Positions 36,183-48,624 of a stretch of 64,000 nt of DNA are shown in pieces. Position 1 is the stretch's first letter. Every line of letters begins with the position of its first letter. Below the pieces are notes generated by a model. That model was not told the origin of the DNA. It did no database searches and saw nothing but the letters and a program-made list of their open reading frames with translations. The position numbers were made by a program, and so were the translations under genes. The stretch spans positions 3,100,001 to 3,164,000 of the forward strand of contig JAWZSP010000002.1 of the NCBI GenBank assembly GCA_034401135.1, written 5' to 3'. The DNA comes from Volutella citrinella. Taxonomy: Eukaryota; Ascomycota; Sordariomycetes; Hypocreales; Nectriaceae.

Positions 36183-38905
36183 GGTCAGCCTCTTGTGTGT
36201 TCTCCTGGCCTTCGATGGGAGATGGCCAAAGGATAGTGTGCTAGTAAGGGTCGTCGGAGCGAGGCGCCCAGCGGGGTGGGCGGCCCACTACCTGAGGTAG
36301 TAGCTAATAGTGGGAGCGTGTACGTACAAGGCATTCAAGTGGTGTTGACAGACACGGGAGCAACTCCCTGTCGCTCGAAGCGTTCGCGTTTCCGCAAAAC
36401 GAGTTGACGACGGGAGGGCGTAACGAGTCGGTACAGAATGCGAGGGTTGTGCAAGGCAATTTACGCCGTTATCAAGGAGTATATCGTCCGTGTCGCGCAG
36501 AGACGGGTATCGTAGAGGGATCGCTCGTACAGGTGCGAGGGCCGATCAACAGGGAGGTACCGCGGCAGTCAGCGGGGGGTTTGGTTGATCGTTGGGGCAA
36601 GTGGCGCAGCCAGCTATAATAAGGTAAGGAGAGGCAGGATAGCAAAGAGGACGCAACAGAGAGAGTGTAAGAGTTGGCGAACAGAATTCGGTGAGTCGAT
36701 ACGATGGCTATCGTTGGAGTCATGCACTGGTGGCTAGTTGTCGGAGAGAGCAGTTGAGAGAAATGGAGGGAACTTGGCCCGGGGTCTGGGAGCTGGTTGA
36801 GGTGAAGTGCGACAAGGCATGAACGGGATTCGGGGGCAATCAATGGTCGCGTCGGTACGTCAGGTACCTTCCAGGCCGGGTGACTGCGACGCGGGGTTTT
36901 CGGGGGAGGGGCGTCCGGCGGCAACAGGGGGGGCACATGCACTGGAGGCAGCGGAGGGAGCTCCACCAGGAACTGGGCAGCCGGAGCCAGTGGGGGATGA
37001 GGGTCTGACAGCGTGGGAGGGTGGGCTCGGCCGTGGGCGGCTGCGCTGAAGCGCTGCCTGGGGACGGCCTGAACGGGTTGACCAGTGCCTGTTGGGGGGG
37101 TCCGGTTCCCTCACGTAAGGCGCTGGGGGTGAGATGTGGCTGAGGCGATAAGGCAGGCGGGTACCTCAATGACGGGAGGAACATGGGCGATAATGGGTTA
37201 ATTATGGACCCAGTGCCCACGTCACTGGTTGGCTCCGCCTGTCATGGCCATGGACTGAGAAGCGCATTTCGGCACCTGGATCTGCACCGCCCATGCCAGG
37301 CACGTCGAACTGCGTGGCTCCCGCTGCCGGGTGACAGTGGTTCTTCGGCCTCTGTACTGTACAGTAGCTGCTCGCCCTGTGAACGGCCAGCTCCGACCTA
37401 GGAGCCTGGCTGGGATTTGCGCACTTGTGTTGAGGAGACGTTGACTGCCGATACATGTCGTCGTATAGTCTTGCCGCAGCATATCAAGGCACCGGCGCCC
37501 TCCTCCAAGTGCTGGTACGTATTGCACGGAACGGGTTGAGTAACCAAATCAGTGGGCTTGTTTCATTCCAGGAATCGCTGGCCGGTGGCTCGGAAACGGG
37601 ACACGCGGTCGAGACACCAATAGGCAGGTGGTTGAGGTGCGTGGAACTCGACCGAGACCATGGCCTGCGTGCGGGCAATCCCTCCCCCTCCCAGTGATGC
37701 GGCGGGGTAAGTGGTAACCGTGGTAGTCTTCCTCAATGTCGACTGGCCGAGTTGGCTTCCTGGTGTTCATGCTTGCCTAGGTAAAGGCCATATCACAGTC
37801 TCACAGTCAGCACTCGGCTCATCACTTACTCGATGACGTGTGGAAATGACCTGGGCACCAGCCTCAACGGGGCTTGGATATTAGCCAGAGGAGCACCCAT
37901 CACTGTCAGAAGGTCCTGGTACTCAATAGACTGTGGCATGGTACGCGGTCCCAAGAACAGCAACCTCCCCCGCCGCGCCACCTGATTATGTGCGCCATGA
38001 CGGGGTCAGGTGCACGATGCCCCCTACGCCATCGTCACGACTTTTCGACTCTCTTCCTTCGCCACGATCACCATCGTGTCCCCGACGCGCCAAGGATTGC
38101 TTCGTTCCAGCGGATTAGCACGTATTGGGAATAGCAACCTTTGCTGTCCTCCCTCTGAACCCAAAAGTCGACCGGAGCAACTGTCATTTCGCGTGCTGGA
38201 CCCCGTGACGTCCCAACGCTCACAACCAAGACGAGGCGGCCAGACGGGCTGCCGCTTCATTTCGAAGCGTGGCGACGTCCCATCTGACCCCGTTACCTTG
38301 AATCTTAGCTTCCGGCCTAGCTGGTTTCGAGGCCACCCCCTTTCGTTTTTCCCCTTCGAGAGAGAGAGAGAGTTCTGGTGTCGAAGCGTGGCTGGCTTCC
38401 CGGACCCTACATGCGTTTGGCCGTTTTTAGCCTCTTCTACCCACGCGGGCGAGCGACGATGCTTTCTGTGAAGCGTCGACGGCGTATTAGACGGATTCGC
38501 CTAGGTTGGATTACATTACGTAGGTAGCCGGTAGCCGGCCTGACACACAACCTCGCCGTGAACGAGCAGCGAATGAGCAATGTGGAATCGTAGCTTCATT
38601 ATGCAGTGCCGTAAAGAAATGAACAAAGAACCGACCCATGACTGCAGGCAACGCCGCCCCAGCACCATCATCGTCACCGTCATCACCACCACCATCATCT
38701 TCTCCTCCTCGTCTTGCTCCCCCCTCCAACATCATCGTACAATACCTAGGCCCGGGCTAATTAGGAAGCAGGTTCGCCCACCCCAGTGCCGGGAGCAGCC
38801 CAGCCAACCGCAGCACCAGGCAGCTCCCCCGCAATTTCCATCCATGGCATCACCACCCGACAACACACACAGTCGCAATCGCGGCTGCAACGCGGCGGCC
38901 TGCCA
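36183..38905. other. Gene-poor 2.7 kb region
   Basis: Contains the BCAS3-like promoter (5' side GC-rich with GGGG tracts at 36890-37100) and the SnoaL-gene 3' flank. A GA-repeat at 38359-38372 and CAT/CAC-rich patches at 38665-38700 are the only simple repeats. ORFs such as 36472-36966 (-) and 38010-38471 (+) are low-complexity and have no domain. Confidence 0.5.
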
Positions 38906-39655
38906 TTACTGGCCCTGCATCCACACCCGGTAGCTGGCCAGCTTCCAGCCGTCAGAGTCCCGTCGCAGCGCGGCGTGGGCAGACCAGGCGGCGTCGAGGC
39001 CGCGGCCGTCGCGCGTCGTGGTGCTGGCCTCGCCCACCAGCATGCCCTCCCACTCGTCGTTGTCCTCGTCGATGGCGCTCTCGCTGGGGAACACCTTGAG
39101 GACCTTGTGCTCGCTCTCGGCCACCCGCGCCCACATGCGGCTGCGGAACTGGCGAATCTCTGCGCCTTTGTGTCAGCAGCGTGAACAAGCACCGAGGAGG
39201 AGGGGGATGTGTGTGTGAGCGTGTATGTGTGCTCTTTTGTGGAAATGAGTGGCACGCAGCGCTGTGAATGCAAAGTGCAATGCACGTAAGTGAAGCCAAG
39301 GATGGGGTAACTGCAAGTGTCGCGTGTTATGGGGAGCGGGTATCTACGGAGTTGGGTGTCCGCTATGTATGCGGGTGTGTTGCTTGCTGTGACCTTGCCT
39401 CATCTGGTGTAGCTGGGTGGCCGCAGACCTCATCACCACAGAGACAGAGCACCGAACACGATGAAATTGCAACTTCTTACCTCGAGTTCCCCGGGCCTTG
39501 TCGGCTCCAATCTGCACCTGGGCGTCGTCGGTAAAGGACTGCACCCACGCCTCGCCGGCCTGCTTGTTGTCCGAGTAGGCATAGAAGTTGTTGAGGAACT
39601 CGGTGACGGAGGCGTCCGAGGGGCTCTCGCTGCGAGTCGACGTAGACGCGGCCAT
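38906..39655 (-). CDS. SnoaL-like / NTF2-fold small protein
   Basis: Exons 39655-39481 and 39159-38906 give 142 aa, the usual length for a single NTF2-like cone domain. The 321-nt intron is long for this genome but splices in phase 1 (GTR-EIRQF). Pattern: VTEFLNNFYAYSDNKQAGEA (first helix), WVQSFTDDAQVQIGADKARG (the first strand with the family's D-D/A region), REIRQFRSRMWARV (helix), and a beta-sheet half ending GWKLASYRVWMQG. SnoaL-like proteins include enzymes for small-molecule chemistry as well as binding proteins; nothing here fixes a substrate. No signal peptide. A TATA box lies about 230 nt upstream. Confidence 0.82.
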
Positions 39656-40998
39656 TATGAATATGGTTTGTACGGGGTTATTAATAATAAGTAGAGACGA
39701 ATTGTCGTCGTTCAGGACGTGAGAATCGTAGAGCAAGAGTGTGTTTGGGGGTTGAGCGAGTATAAGTATTCGCAAGAGTTGATGCCAACTGGATGAATTG
39801 AGCGTGTAAGCAAGTAATCGGGTTGGCCAAAGTGAACAGAGATGATTCGGAAACGCAGAGCTCAGGCCGAGGCGTCCCGTTGGCCTTATATATTCCTTTC
39901 GCTCGCCTGCAAAGCAGATTTCCTCATGCAACATCAGGCGAGCAGCGTGTACACCATCCCATGCTCACTCGCTGCTGTATGCCGTCCTCGTCCCGGGGTG
40001 GAGTCTAGCCGGGGGCCTCGATGCGATGCGCCATCCAAGGTACCAACCCGCGGCGCGCCTGTGGTCGGGTACATAGCACATCTGGCTGGGGCCACCTACC
40101 GTCGGGATGCCCCGCCACCCAGACTCGCCGCAACATCACACACCTCACCTCGTCCTGCCCTCCCGCAGAACTGCCACATGCCCTCCGGCGCTGGATTGGG
40201 TACGCTTCACGCCCATCCGCCGGTCGTCCGGCGCCTTGTCGTTCGCTCAGCTCGACCCGCTCGTGAGTGGATGGCGCTTGGCCTTGCCTCGTCTCCTGCA
40301 TACATGTTACACTAGGCTCGCGAGGAGCGGAAATATCAGGAAGCCCCCAAGCAAACCTGCCTGACGGGCCTGTTGACTCGACGAAAACAAACCGCCGCCC
40401 AACCCGTCCTGCGTCTTTCGATCGCGTGCAGCTGGACATGGCGGTGTCAATCCCCAACTGCCCCCGTCCTGGTCGACAATCGACATAGACCCATCTCGTG
40501 CATACTCAATCGCCTCTCGCCGTCTGTTGTCGTCAGATCCTCGGGGCGAATCTCCCCTGCCCGGCCCGGTCCCATCACCAATTGCCCCCATTCCCCCTCT
40601 ACCCCACCCCCTCAGCTCTGTCTGCTATCCCACGCGCGGTCCGCTCTAGCTGCCAGACTCCAGAGCGGCCACGGAACTCCGGTGAAAGCTTGGGCCAATG
40701 GCCCGGTGAAGCTGCGGTGAGAGGTTCAGGATTCGAATCTAGATCCATTGTCGGGAATAGCAGGGCATTTACATCGTACATAGTATCGCAAGACCTCCTT
40801 GGGTATCTGGCCAGCCTGCTCCAATCCATGCCAACACCCGACGGTCAGAACCCCCCGGCCAGTTCGGGTAGCATTAACCGCCCATCATCAATGCTCATCC
40901 TCCTCATCCTGCCCGTCTAGCCTGGATTTCCATGCTCCCTAGACCTTGCAGGCACGGAGAGCGGCCTCCCTATTGTCCACGTGCACCCTCACCCTCGC
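39656..40998. other. Intergenic region between SnoaL-like and ING-PHD genes
   Basis: Holds the SnoaL promoter and the ING-PHD 3' flank. ORFs here are Pro/Arg-rich chance frames. A self-complementary GATTCGAATC at 40730-40739 looks like part of a tRNA T-arm but lacks a matching stem; see rejected items. Confidence 0.5.
39886..39892 (-). promoter_or_regulatory. TATA box upstream of the SnoaL-like gene
   Basis: Minus-strand TATATAA followed by GG, about 230 nt before the start codon at 39655, with a plausible start region of alternating AT/CT sequence between them. Confidence 0.5.
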
Positions 40999-43619
40999 TC
41001 ACATACGAACACCCCGCGCTGTGATCTCGCCCTTCTCACCTATCTTGAGAAGCACTCGGCAGTCCGGGCAGTACCACTTCGTAGTCCTCGCAGGTACCTT
41101 TGGTAGTCCCACGCATTCGAGGTGGAACCAATCTCCTTTGCAGTTCTGCTGCTTGGTTAGCTCATCATGTGCATCATAGTGTTGTCGTCAAATTCGAGCA
41201 GCCATGTGGTGGTTCAACTTACATCCACATTCTCGCACTGAATCATTTCGCCAAAGCTGACATTATCGCAAAGGCAATATCGGGGCTCATCAGGGTCAAT
41301 TGGGTTTCCGTCGTCGTCAACATCGACCATCTCCAACTCTGCCTGCCCCTTGTCCTTGCGAGTCCGCGCCTTCTTGCGGGGAGCTGCCTTTCTTTTGCCA
41401 ACCGCACTGCTCCCGCCGCTGCTCGTGGTGCTAACAACGCCAGGGGCGGGACGTTTGGTTCGTTTCACCGGTCGAGGCTCGGGTGCCGGGGTGTTGCGGG
41501 CCGTGCTCGCGCGTCGGGGTCGGTCCGCGGCCAACGAGGGCTGCGGCTCTTGGCTCGCAGCTTTCCCTCGAGAGCTCGGTCGACGGGATGGGCCTCCGTC
41601 GGGGCCAGGGGTGGTCCCAGGAGTTGCGCCGCGGGACGGAGACCGTTTGATTATGGGATCAGAGGCCGGCTGCGGCGGCTGTGGGGGTGGCACCGGTGTG
41701 ACTTGCTGCTGTGTACGTTTGGCCGCATCGCCGCGGGTCTCTCGCTTTGTGGTTTCTCGCGTAGGTGTCTCTCGCACCGAGGGAAGAGCCGGTGTGGCCG
41801 ACTTTCGTCGGTCCGGAACGGGCAAGGGAACAGGCGTCTCTGTATGAGGAAGCTTGACGGGAATCGAGGTCGTCGTGGTGTTGGTGTTTGATATGCTCGG
41901 CGTTGGTGACGTAGCTTGTCCAGCAGACGCAGACGAGCTTTGCGGGAGTAGTGGAATAGGCACAGGCGTCTCGGAATGCGCTACAATGGACGCGTCCCCA
42001 GCAGAGGGCTGAGGAGTCGACGTCGTAATCTCCGGCGTGGGTACCTTACTCCCGCCGACGGGATGTTGGGGCGGCGGGATAGGCGTCTCCGTCTTGGTTC
42101 GCTTGGCCTGTGGTCGCGGCGATGGATTTTCAGCCGGATCCCTGGGTTCGGCGCTGGCTTCGGGCTCGGAATCCCTCTTTCGCTTCGTGCTCCGTGACGT
42201 AGTCCTCGACTTTCCAGCCTTGCCGGCACCCTCTTTGGACTCTTGGCTGCCAGACTTTTGGTTTCCGTTGCCTAGAAACTGCTTGGCCGCCTCGGCCATC
42301 TTCCTTGCCGACTCTTCGGCTTCCTCTGCTGCCTGTTTCGCGAGCGCCTCCCTTTTCAGCTTCTTGGCTTCGTTCAGTTTCATGCCCCGGTTGCTTGTAG
42401 GGACCTCATCAGCGGCCAGGGCTTCAACACTAATGGCACCCGCGGGCATCTGCTTCATGCCAGTATCATCGTCAATTACCGGGGTGGGCACCGTCGGCTC
42501 GAACGCTCGTCCCTCTTCCTCGGCCTTTTTCTTGGCTTCCCTGTAGGCGTCCGGACCGCGCTCCAGAGCCTTGAGTTCTCGGGCGATCATCGTCTCGCTT
42601 GGCGTCCACGTGGCGTTCTTCTTCATTCGCTTTCGAAGCTTGGCCAGCTCGTAGTCTGTTAGTTGGAGCCATGGCGCATCGGCACTCCCTATGACGGCGT
42701 TCTCGGGGGGTGGTCGCAGGAGAGCGGCGGCATTGGCAGCTGCAGCCGCACTCAGGGCAGCCGTAGGGTACGATACAGGACGTGCCAGGCGGCTTGGCGT
42801 CTTCTGCTGCTTGTTGCCCATAATCTTGATGCGCGAGGCTGGCGCAGGCGTCCTTCGTGGGACAGGCGTGTCAGACTCCTCGTCGGAGCTCACCTCGCTG
42901 TCGTCGGTAAAAGTATCGTACTCGAGGTCATATGGCGCCAAGACCTCGCCGGGGACGATTATCCTGGGCACTGGTGGTCGCCGCACCTTCTGGCCGCCCT
43001 CTCCTACGGGGCGGACGGTCAGCTTGGCCCTCACCAGTTGAGGCGACTTGGGCGCAAGGGGGCTCTGGGCGTCCTCGGTGGGGTAGTTGTCCATTATATT
43101 CTGCAGCTTGGACAGCAAGACCTTGGCCTTGTTGTAGTGCCGGTGCACATTCTCGGACATGCGCACTGCCTCGGCGTGTGCGTAGACCCGGGAGTTAACA
43201 GCCCGGTTGAGGTGGTCGGAGATGTCGCGACGCAGGTCCACGGCAGACGGGCGCTCATCGGGCGCGAGAGACGGCAGCTGGCCCCATCGAGTGGCTAGGT
43301 CGTCGACCTGGAGCGAGGCATCGGCGTAGGTCTGGTCAAGTTTTCCGATGAGCGTCAGGGAACGCACAATGTCGGACGGCAGGTATTCAGTGAAGTCGAG
43401 GAAGTCGGTGACGGTCGTCTGGGCATCCGGGTCGGCGCGGGATTCGAGCGAGGACAGCCCGGTTTTCATCTCGCTGGCGGACTGCGCAGTGGCAGAAGAT
43501 GGGACCATGGGCTTGCTGGTGGGCGACACGGCCTCAATGGTCGAGTCGACCTCGGGGGCTGCCGGTGCGGTGGTCGCAACCGCAGCAGCTTCGTCGGAGG
43601 TTGAGGGAGCAGTTGCCAT
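40999..43619 (-). CDS. ING-family PHD-finger chromatin protein (Pho23/Yng-like)
   Basis: Reads histone H3K4 methylation as part of a histone acetyltransferase or deacetylase complex. Exons 43619-41223 and 41145-40999 (phase 0) give 847 aa. The ING helical domain occupies about residues 70-175 (FLDFTEYLPSDIVRSLTLIG, LDQTYADASLQVDDLATRW). The middle 600 residues are disordered, Pro/Thr-rich, with a Lys-rich helix KKLKREALAKQAAEEAEESA. The C4HC3 PHD finger is at about 785-830: YCLCDNVSFGEMIQCENVD in exon 1, then CKGDWFHLECVGLPKVPART and WYCPDC in exon 2. The intron splits the finger, and without it half the zinc ligands would be missing. Pho23 of the Rpd3L deacetylase complex has this layout and a long linker; Yng1/Yng2 are shorter, so Pho23-like is the better guess. 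An in-frame ATG at 43805 is less likely. Confidence 0.9.
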
Positions 43620-45238
43620 GGTCAGCCCCAGCGCGGCGGCGCAGGTGAACGAGGCTAGATCATGTGCATCCGCGAGAGCAAAGGCAGCGGGGGGACAGGA
43701 GGCACAGCGCAAGACGCGCCCTTGATGTCCTGGGGTTCTTGTGGTGTCGGAGGCGGCGTTGGCGATGCCGTTCGGTGCGTCGTGTTGCGTTGTGGGTGCG
43801 TGCAATCAATACCGTGCGGGTGCTGTTGGGCGGCGCGAGGGCTGGCGCGTCTCCGTTGCGTCAAGACAAGCTCGCTCGTCCAGGCCCCTCCGGCGCGCGC
43901 GCTGCAGTCTGCACTGGCTCATCAAAGTTTGGCGCTGGAGCGAATGGCGCACTGGCCCGTTGGGCCCCCCAGGCGGACAATTTGGTGGGCAGCAACAGCG
44001 CCAGGAACGGGCTGGCACGTGCGCGTCAGGTGCTGGCTGCCGTGTCAAACTCAGCCTTGAACTAACCGTCAGTTCACAGGTGGGTGCATATCTCGAAACC
44101 ACACTCCGGGTCAGGTGATGCCTGAGTCACCAGTATCACCATCCCGTAAGTAATCAATTGCAAACCTGGCGTTCTTGGCTGGCAAGGCTGAGGCGCAGGA
44201 GCACCTACCTCTGTAGCGCCGTGCAGCCTGGACTGCTCAGGATGCAACAAGCCGTCTTGCTCGGGACCCGATGGCACTGCTGGCCGGTATGACACACCTT
44301 TGGTGTATTAGCATCCAACGTTACGTTAACTTGCGCAGTAGCAGCGTCCAGTAGTGGGCCTCGGTGTGCGGTGGGGTGTCGCCAACCGACTTGGCAGTGG
44401 TCCGTCCACTGAGAAGCAACTGACAGTCGGGGCCGGCCAGGGTGTGTTTATCGACGGGAGAGACCCGGACGCTTCATCTCAGTGTCATCCATCATCCGTG
44501 CCGCCGTAATGGCCGGCCGAGAACTGGCACAGCCACCCAGTATTATCCCGAGCCAAGAAGCTGACTATCAACCTTAATCTGACTGGCGGCTTACAGAAGC
44601 CAATAATGGAAAGCGCCTCAATTGCTGGAGTCTGGTGGTGTTGAGGTTTTAATTGCATCGCCTCCAAATTTAGAACTCTAGTCCTTCAGCCCTCCGCCGC
44701 CAACGACCGGCTTCGGGACCGCCTGGACACCTGGACATGCGCGTCTTACTTACACCAAATTTGTGCGTTGTGCCGGACAGGCTGCTGCGAAGGAGACGAA
44801 ACTTGTCCAGAATCTTCCACCAAGCTTGTTGACATCACTACTTAGGCTACAACGCTGTTTTGCAACTACCCAATACGAGCGGGTGTCTTTTTATTGTTGG
44901 CTAGCAAGTTTTGGCTGCCTAAAAATAGAGTTCTCGTTTCTGTTGCTACCTTATCACGTCAAGTCCTAGACACACAATCGTCAAGTTCACCATCGCCTAG
45001 GACAATAGGGACACGCATGCTTCAAGAGAGAAAAAAGAAATTCCTTGTTTTGCGACAAGTTCCAGTCTGGCCTAACCCAGCCCGTTCTCCCCTGCTCTAT
45101 AGTAATCCGTATATCCTAATTGTTACAAATTGTTATCATGATGTGTCGTAATTCATGATGAAAACACGCAAGAAAGCCAGCCTCTAAATCCTCCATAGTA
45201 CACATATCCAAAACATCAAAACACCCAAGCCCCCATAT
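43620..45238. other. Intergenic region between ING-PHD and bactofilin-like genes
   Basis: ING-PHD promoter on the left, bactofilin-like 3' flank on the right (AT-rich from about 44740). No gene, RNA or clear repeat. Confidence 0.5.
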
Positions 45239-45921
45239 CTAGTTCCAATCCCAATCAGGCTCCCTCTCCTTAACCATCTTCGCTCCAGCAATAGACTCTG
45301 ATTCCGTCACGTAGTATCCAGACTCAGGTCCAATCAAAGTCAGAGATCCGTACAGTACCAGTCGTCGACATTTCCTAAACTTCAAGTCAGCAATTCAGTC
45401 CATCACACCTCATAAAAGTATACGTACAGGTACCCGTTAATGCTCATGTTTCCATAGATTTCCAGGTCTGTAGCTTCCAGGTTGCCAACAACGCGTAGCT
45501 TTCCTAGTCCTTTGATCTTGTCGCTGTCATATTCGTCAGAACCAGGTCCAACCTTCTCCGGGTCGGGGCCATAATAAACTCACTTTGCTACCAGGTATCC
45601 AGACACCTGGATGTTACCGTAGGCCTTGATCTTCCCACTGTCGAGTCGCTAGTTAGCTTCGTCACAATTGCCATTACCTCCTTCCTAAGATACGTACCCG
45701 CAGTTGACGCTGCCGTTGATGTCGAGGGCACCATATGCGTCGATCTTCTCGTGCACCATGATCTCGCCGCTCAGGCTGATGCTGCTGCCAGACTTGACAG
45801 AGCCCACAACCTCAACTGGTCCGCAGAGCTCGATCTGGTTGTCACTCTTAATGCTTCGTGTCCTCTTAAACTGCGGTGGTGAGGAGTAGGCAGAAGATGA
45901 GCCGGACGTGTAGTAGGCCAT
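45239..45921 (-). CDS. Bactofilin-like (polymer-forming beta-helix) protein
   Basis: Exons 45921-45698, 45637-45584, 45523-45428 and 45374-45239 give 169 aa. Each exon carries one or two rungs of a repeating beta-helix pattern: LCGPVEVVGSVKSGSSISLSG, KIDAYGALDINGSVNCGGK, IKAYGNIQVSGYLVA, KIKGLGKLRVVGNLEATDLE, IYGNMSINGYL, CRRLVLYGSLTLIG. The alternating hydrophobic/Gly rungs of about 14-18 residues are the mark of the bactofilin/DUF583 fold, which polymerises into filaments in bacteria. The N-terminal 45 residues are disordered and Ser-rich. All three introns are short (44-60 nt); two splice in phase 2 between rungs. Function in a fungus is unknown; polymer or scaffold formation is inferred from the fold. 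The start at 45921 (MAYYTSG) is preferred to an ATG at 45987 lying in a Lys/Asn-rich leader. Confidence 0.82.
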
Positions 45922-46105
45922 TGTGTTGTTCTTGTTGTTGTTCTTGCCTTTGCAAGCGGATTCTAGTTTTCTTAAACGATTGCTCAAAAAGAAGTCTCTC
46001 TCAAATAAACTATAAGGTTTGCTTGCTTGTAGAGTTGTTGATTATTTGTGTTTGTTTGTATTCAAGTTCAAGCGTTGATGGGCCCCTTGAGGAGGAGGCA
46101 TCTCA

Positions 46106-46112
46106 TATTATA
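46106..46112 (-). promoter_or_regulatory. TATA-like element upstream of the bactofilin-like gene
   Basis: Minus-strand TATAATA, about 190 nt before the start codon at 45921 and followed by a T/A-rich leader with TTGTTGTT runs. Confidence 0.35.
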
Positions 46113-47824
46113 CCCTGAGGACGACATCCATGGGCTCCAGTCTGAGGCTACAGCAACAAGCATGCCAGAATCGAAATAGCCCCAGTCACCACAAGGCTGT
46201 CTCTGCAAAGACAGGACCCTCAATGGGGCATTACTCAACAGGCACGGGACCTCTCTCCGTATCGTCATACCCGGCGCACACCCTTCCCACACCCCCCTCT
46301 GGAGTCTACGCAGTTTGCGCAGTTGCGCAGAGCGTCGGGCAGGGCGAGCTAAGCGAGCAGCGGGATGGCAAGGAATGGGGAAGAAGGCAAGGTGAAAGCC
46401 CCATCTCCATGTGCCTGCCATGAGTGGTCTCCGCGGGCGAGCGTTCCATGTGCTGAACCTTGAGTAGGCGCGGCTCACCGGCGGGCGGGCGGCAGGCCTA
46501 ATCATCGTCCCGTGTGAATGAGTGCCTACAACTATGTGCATGTCTCCATTCATAGCCACCAACCCCACGCACCCATGACGGGGGGAGTCAACGGCGGAAG
46601 AAAACTACAGGGTCTAGTGAAAGAGAGAAGTGTTTGCACCCCATGGCGAGGCGCATTTGGTGGGCCCGTCTGGTCTCGGGGAACGTAGCAGGCGTGCCGA
46701 CGATACCATCCAGCCAGTGCCGGGCAATGGATAATGGTTGCAGCAAAGTGACGGGTCGATGCATCATGACTTGCACGATGGGGGATCATGCTGGGAAAGC
46801 AATGCCCCCAGCAAGCCAGCAAGGGCCTCATGGGTGCTCGCAGGTGATTGGGGCGCTGTGGCCCGCCAGTGGGAGAGCTAGCGGGCCCATCCACTCAAAA
46901 GCCACGTCCGTGCTCCCAGGCTGCCTAGTGGCCTGCCTGTAAGTCAGTAAGATGCCTATGCCAGGCTGTTTTAGCGTTCAGGTGTCGACAGGGGGTTTCC
47001 CACTAGGCCACTGATCGTGTATCCATGGGCCGGCCTGCGATTTGACGTCCACTGGCGGCAGAGGAACGGGCAAGCCATTGACGCGACCGTGAGCAGCCCA
47101 TCTGCAGTCAGCAGCCGTCTCCCGACAGGACGGATTCATGCCAAGCCAAAGCAGGAATATACCAGAGCAGGAAACACTGTCAAAAATAAAATGAATTCGT
47201 AGAGGTTGCCGCTTTGGGACGGACGTTGCAGTGCCCGGGCGTCTCATCCCGTGAGGCTGTAGCTCAGCCGCGAGACCGCCCCGGCGAGACGCGCCCAGGC
47301 GCCAGATCACTTAGACTGTCGGTCGCTGTCTCCCATGTTCCAACTTGCACCGTTCCTAAGGCATACTTTGTGCCGCCACCCCGCTCACTAACTCAGACCT
47401 AGGTGTCAACTCGGGCCATTTACGTCCCATCCCAGAGACACCACGCCTCTTCTTGGACACCACACCAGCCCTACCAGGCACCGTCACTGAGTGAGAGAAA
47501 TGTGTGTGTGTGTTAGGTTAGGTGCAGCGTTCCCTACCTCCTCTGCGCCTGCGGCTGATATGAAGCGAACCTCCTCTCTGGGCGCAGCACTCCAGCTGTC
47601 GCCCGCCCACAGAAACTAGTTCTCCGCCCTGCCTTGCGTTTCCGTTCCCGTTCCCGTCCTGGACGTTGGAGACCTCTTCGCACTGGAACCCTCGAAACAT
47701 TGCCGCCTATTCCTAAACCTGCTTTCTGTCAAGGCAATCCTCGAATGTGAGGCCTCATCTCTCTGGTGCCCCGTCACCATGGCGCGTCTCAATGGCTGCC
47801 TTGCAGGCTGCTGTTATTGAGGAG

Positions 47825-47862
47825 CCAGACAGACTGACTGACTGACTGAGAGACAGACAGAG
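47825..47862 (+). repeat. GACT/GACA microsatellite
   Basis: Four and a half units of GACT at 47831-47848 are flanked by GACA units, a tetranucleotide microsatellite in non-coding sequence. Confidence 0.85.
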
Positions 47863-48624
47863 TGACGATCCATCATGGCCTCTGCTTGTCAGCCTTCATC
47901 ATCACCCTTGCTCCCATTGGGCACATTCCGCCAACCAAATCGCCCATCAGTGTCCGCGTGCCCTGTTGCTCTCTCTGCACACTGGACTGGCAGCACATGG
48001 CACGCCCTTTTGATCATGAACCCCAACCAAGCCACGGAAGAGAATGTCCCGGAATACAGTTCTCTCATGTGGGATACGATGCTGATTAATGAGTACTACT
48101 ACGCACACCCCATTCCTTCATCTTCTCCCTTTGTTGACAATGTCGGGCAAAAGTAAGAAACTCCATTCGTGACGACGATTAAATGGTACTGTAACCAAGT
48201 ACGTAGAAAGTGGTTGCTGCGGATGCCTGTTCCCCCTCCTAGCATTGGAAACAATGTTTCTTGCCAGCAGGACGGCCCCCAACCTCGCGGTGATGATACT
48301 AAATCGATCCATAGCCCAAACAGACAAAGGAAACCCCCATGAAACCCTCATTGCTCATACGCCTCCGTCCCGAGAAGGAAGCGATTACCGTTTTGGTGAA
48401 TTACCCGTCTTGCGCAGCGACAATCTCGGGCTAGTCCTCTGGCATGTCTGCAGCTTCTCACTCAACAACCCCTGCTCACAATCCCTGACGAGCTCAAATG
48501 CAGGGCGCAAGGGGCCCCACCGGCGAGGCTGAACGACCTCCGCTTCCATTGCCCATTCCTCAGGCTACACTCAATCGAGCTCGCTGCGCACCTCAGCGTC
48601 AGGGCTGCTGGAGTAATACTCGGT

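Larger units (their letters stand above)
45922..48624. other. Gene-poor 2.7 kb region
   Basis: No gene I can support. Contains the TATA-like element above, a GACT/GACA simple repeat at 47825-47862 and a GT-rich patch at 47502-47515. ORFs such as 46068-46568 (-) are chance frames. Confidence 0.5.

Noticed and set aside
40725..40750. tRNA-like T-arm (GATTCGAATC)
   Set aside because: The bases around the loop do not pair into a five-base stem and no A-box, anticodon arm or acceptor stem is found nearby.
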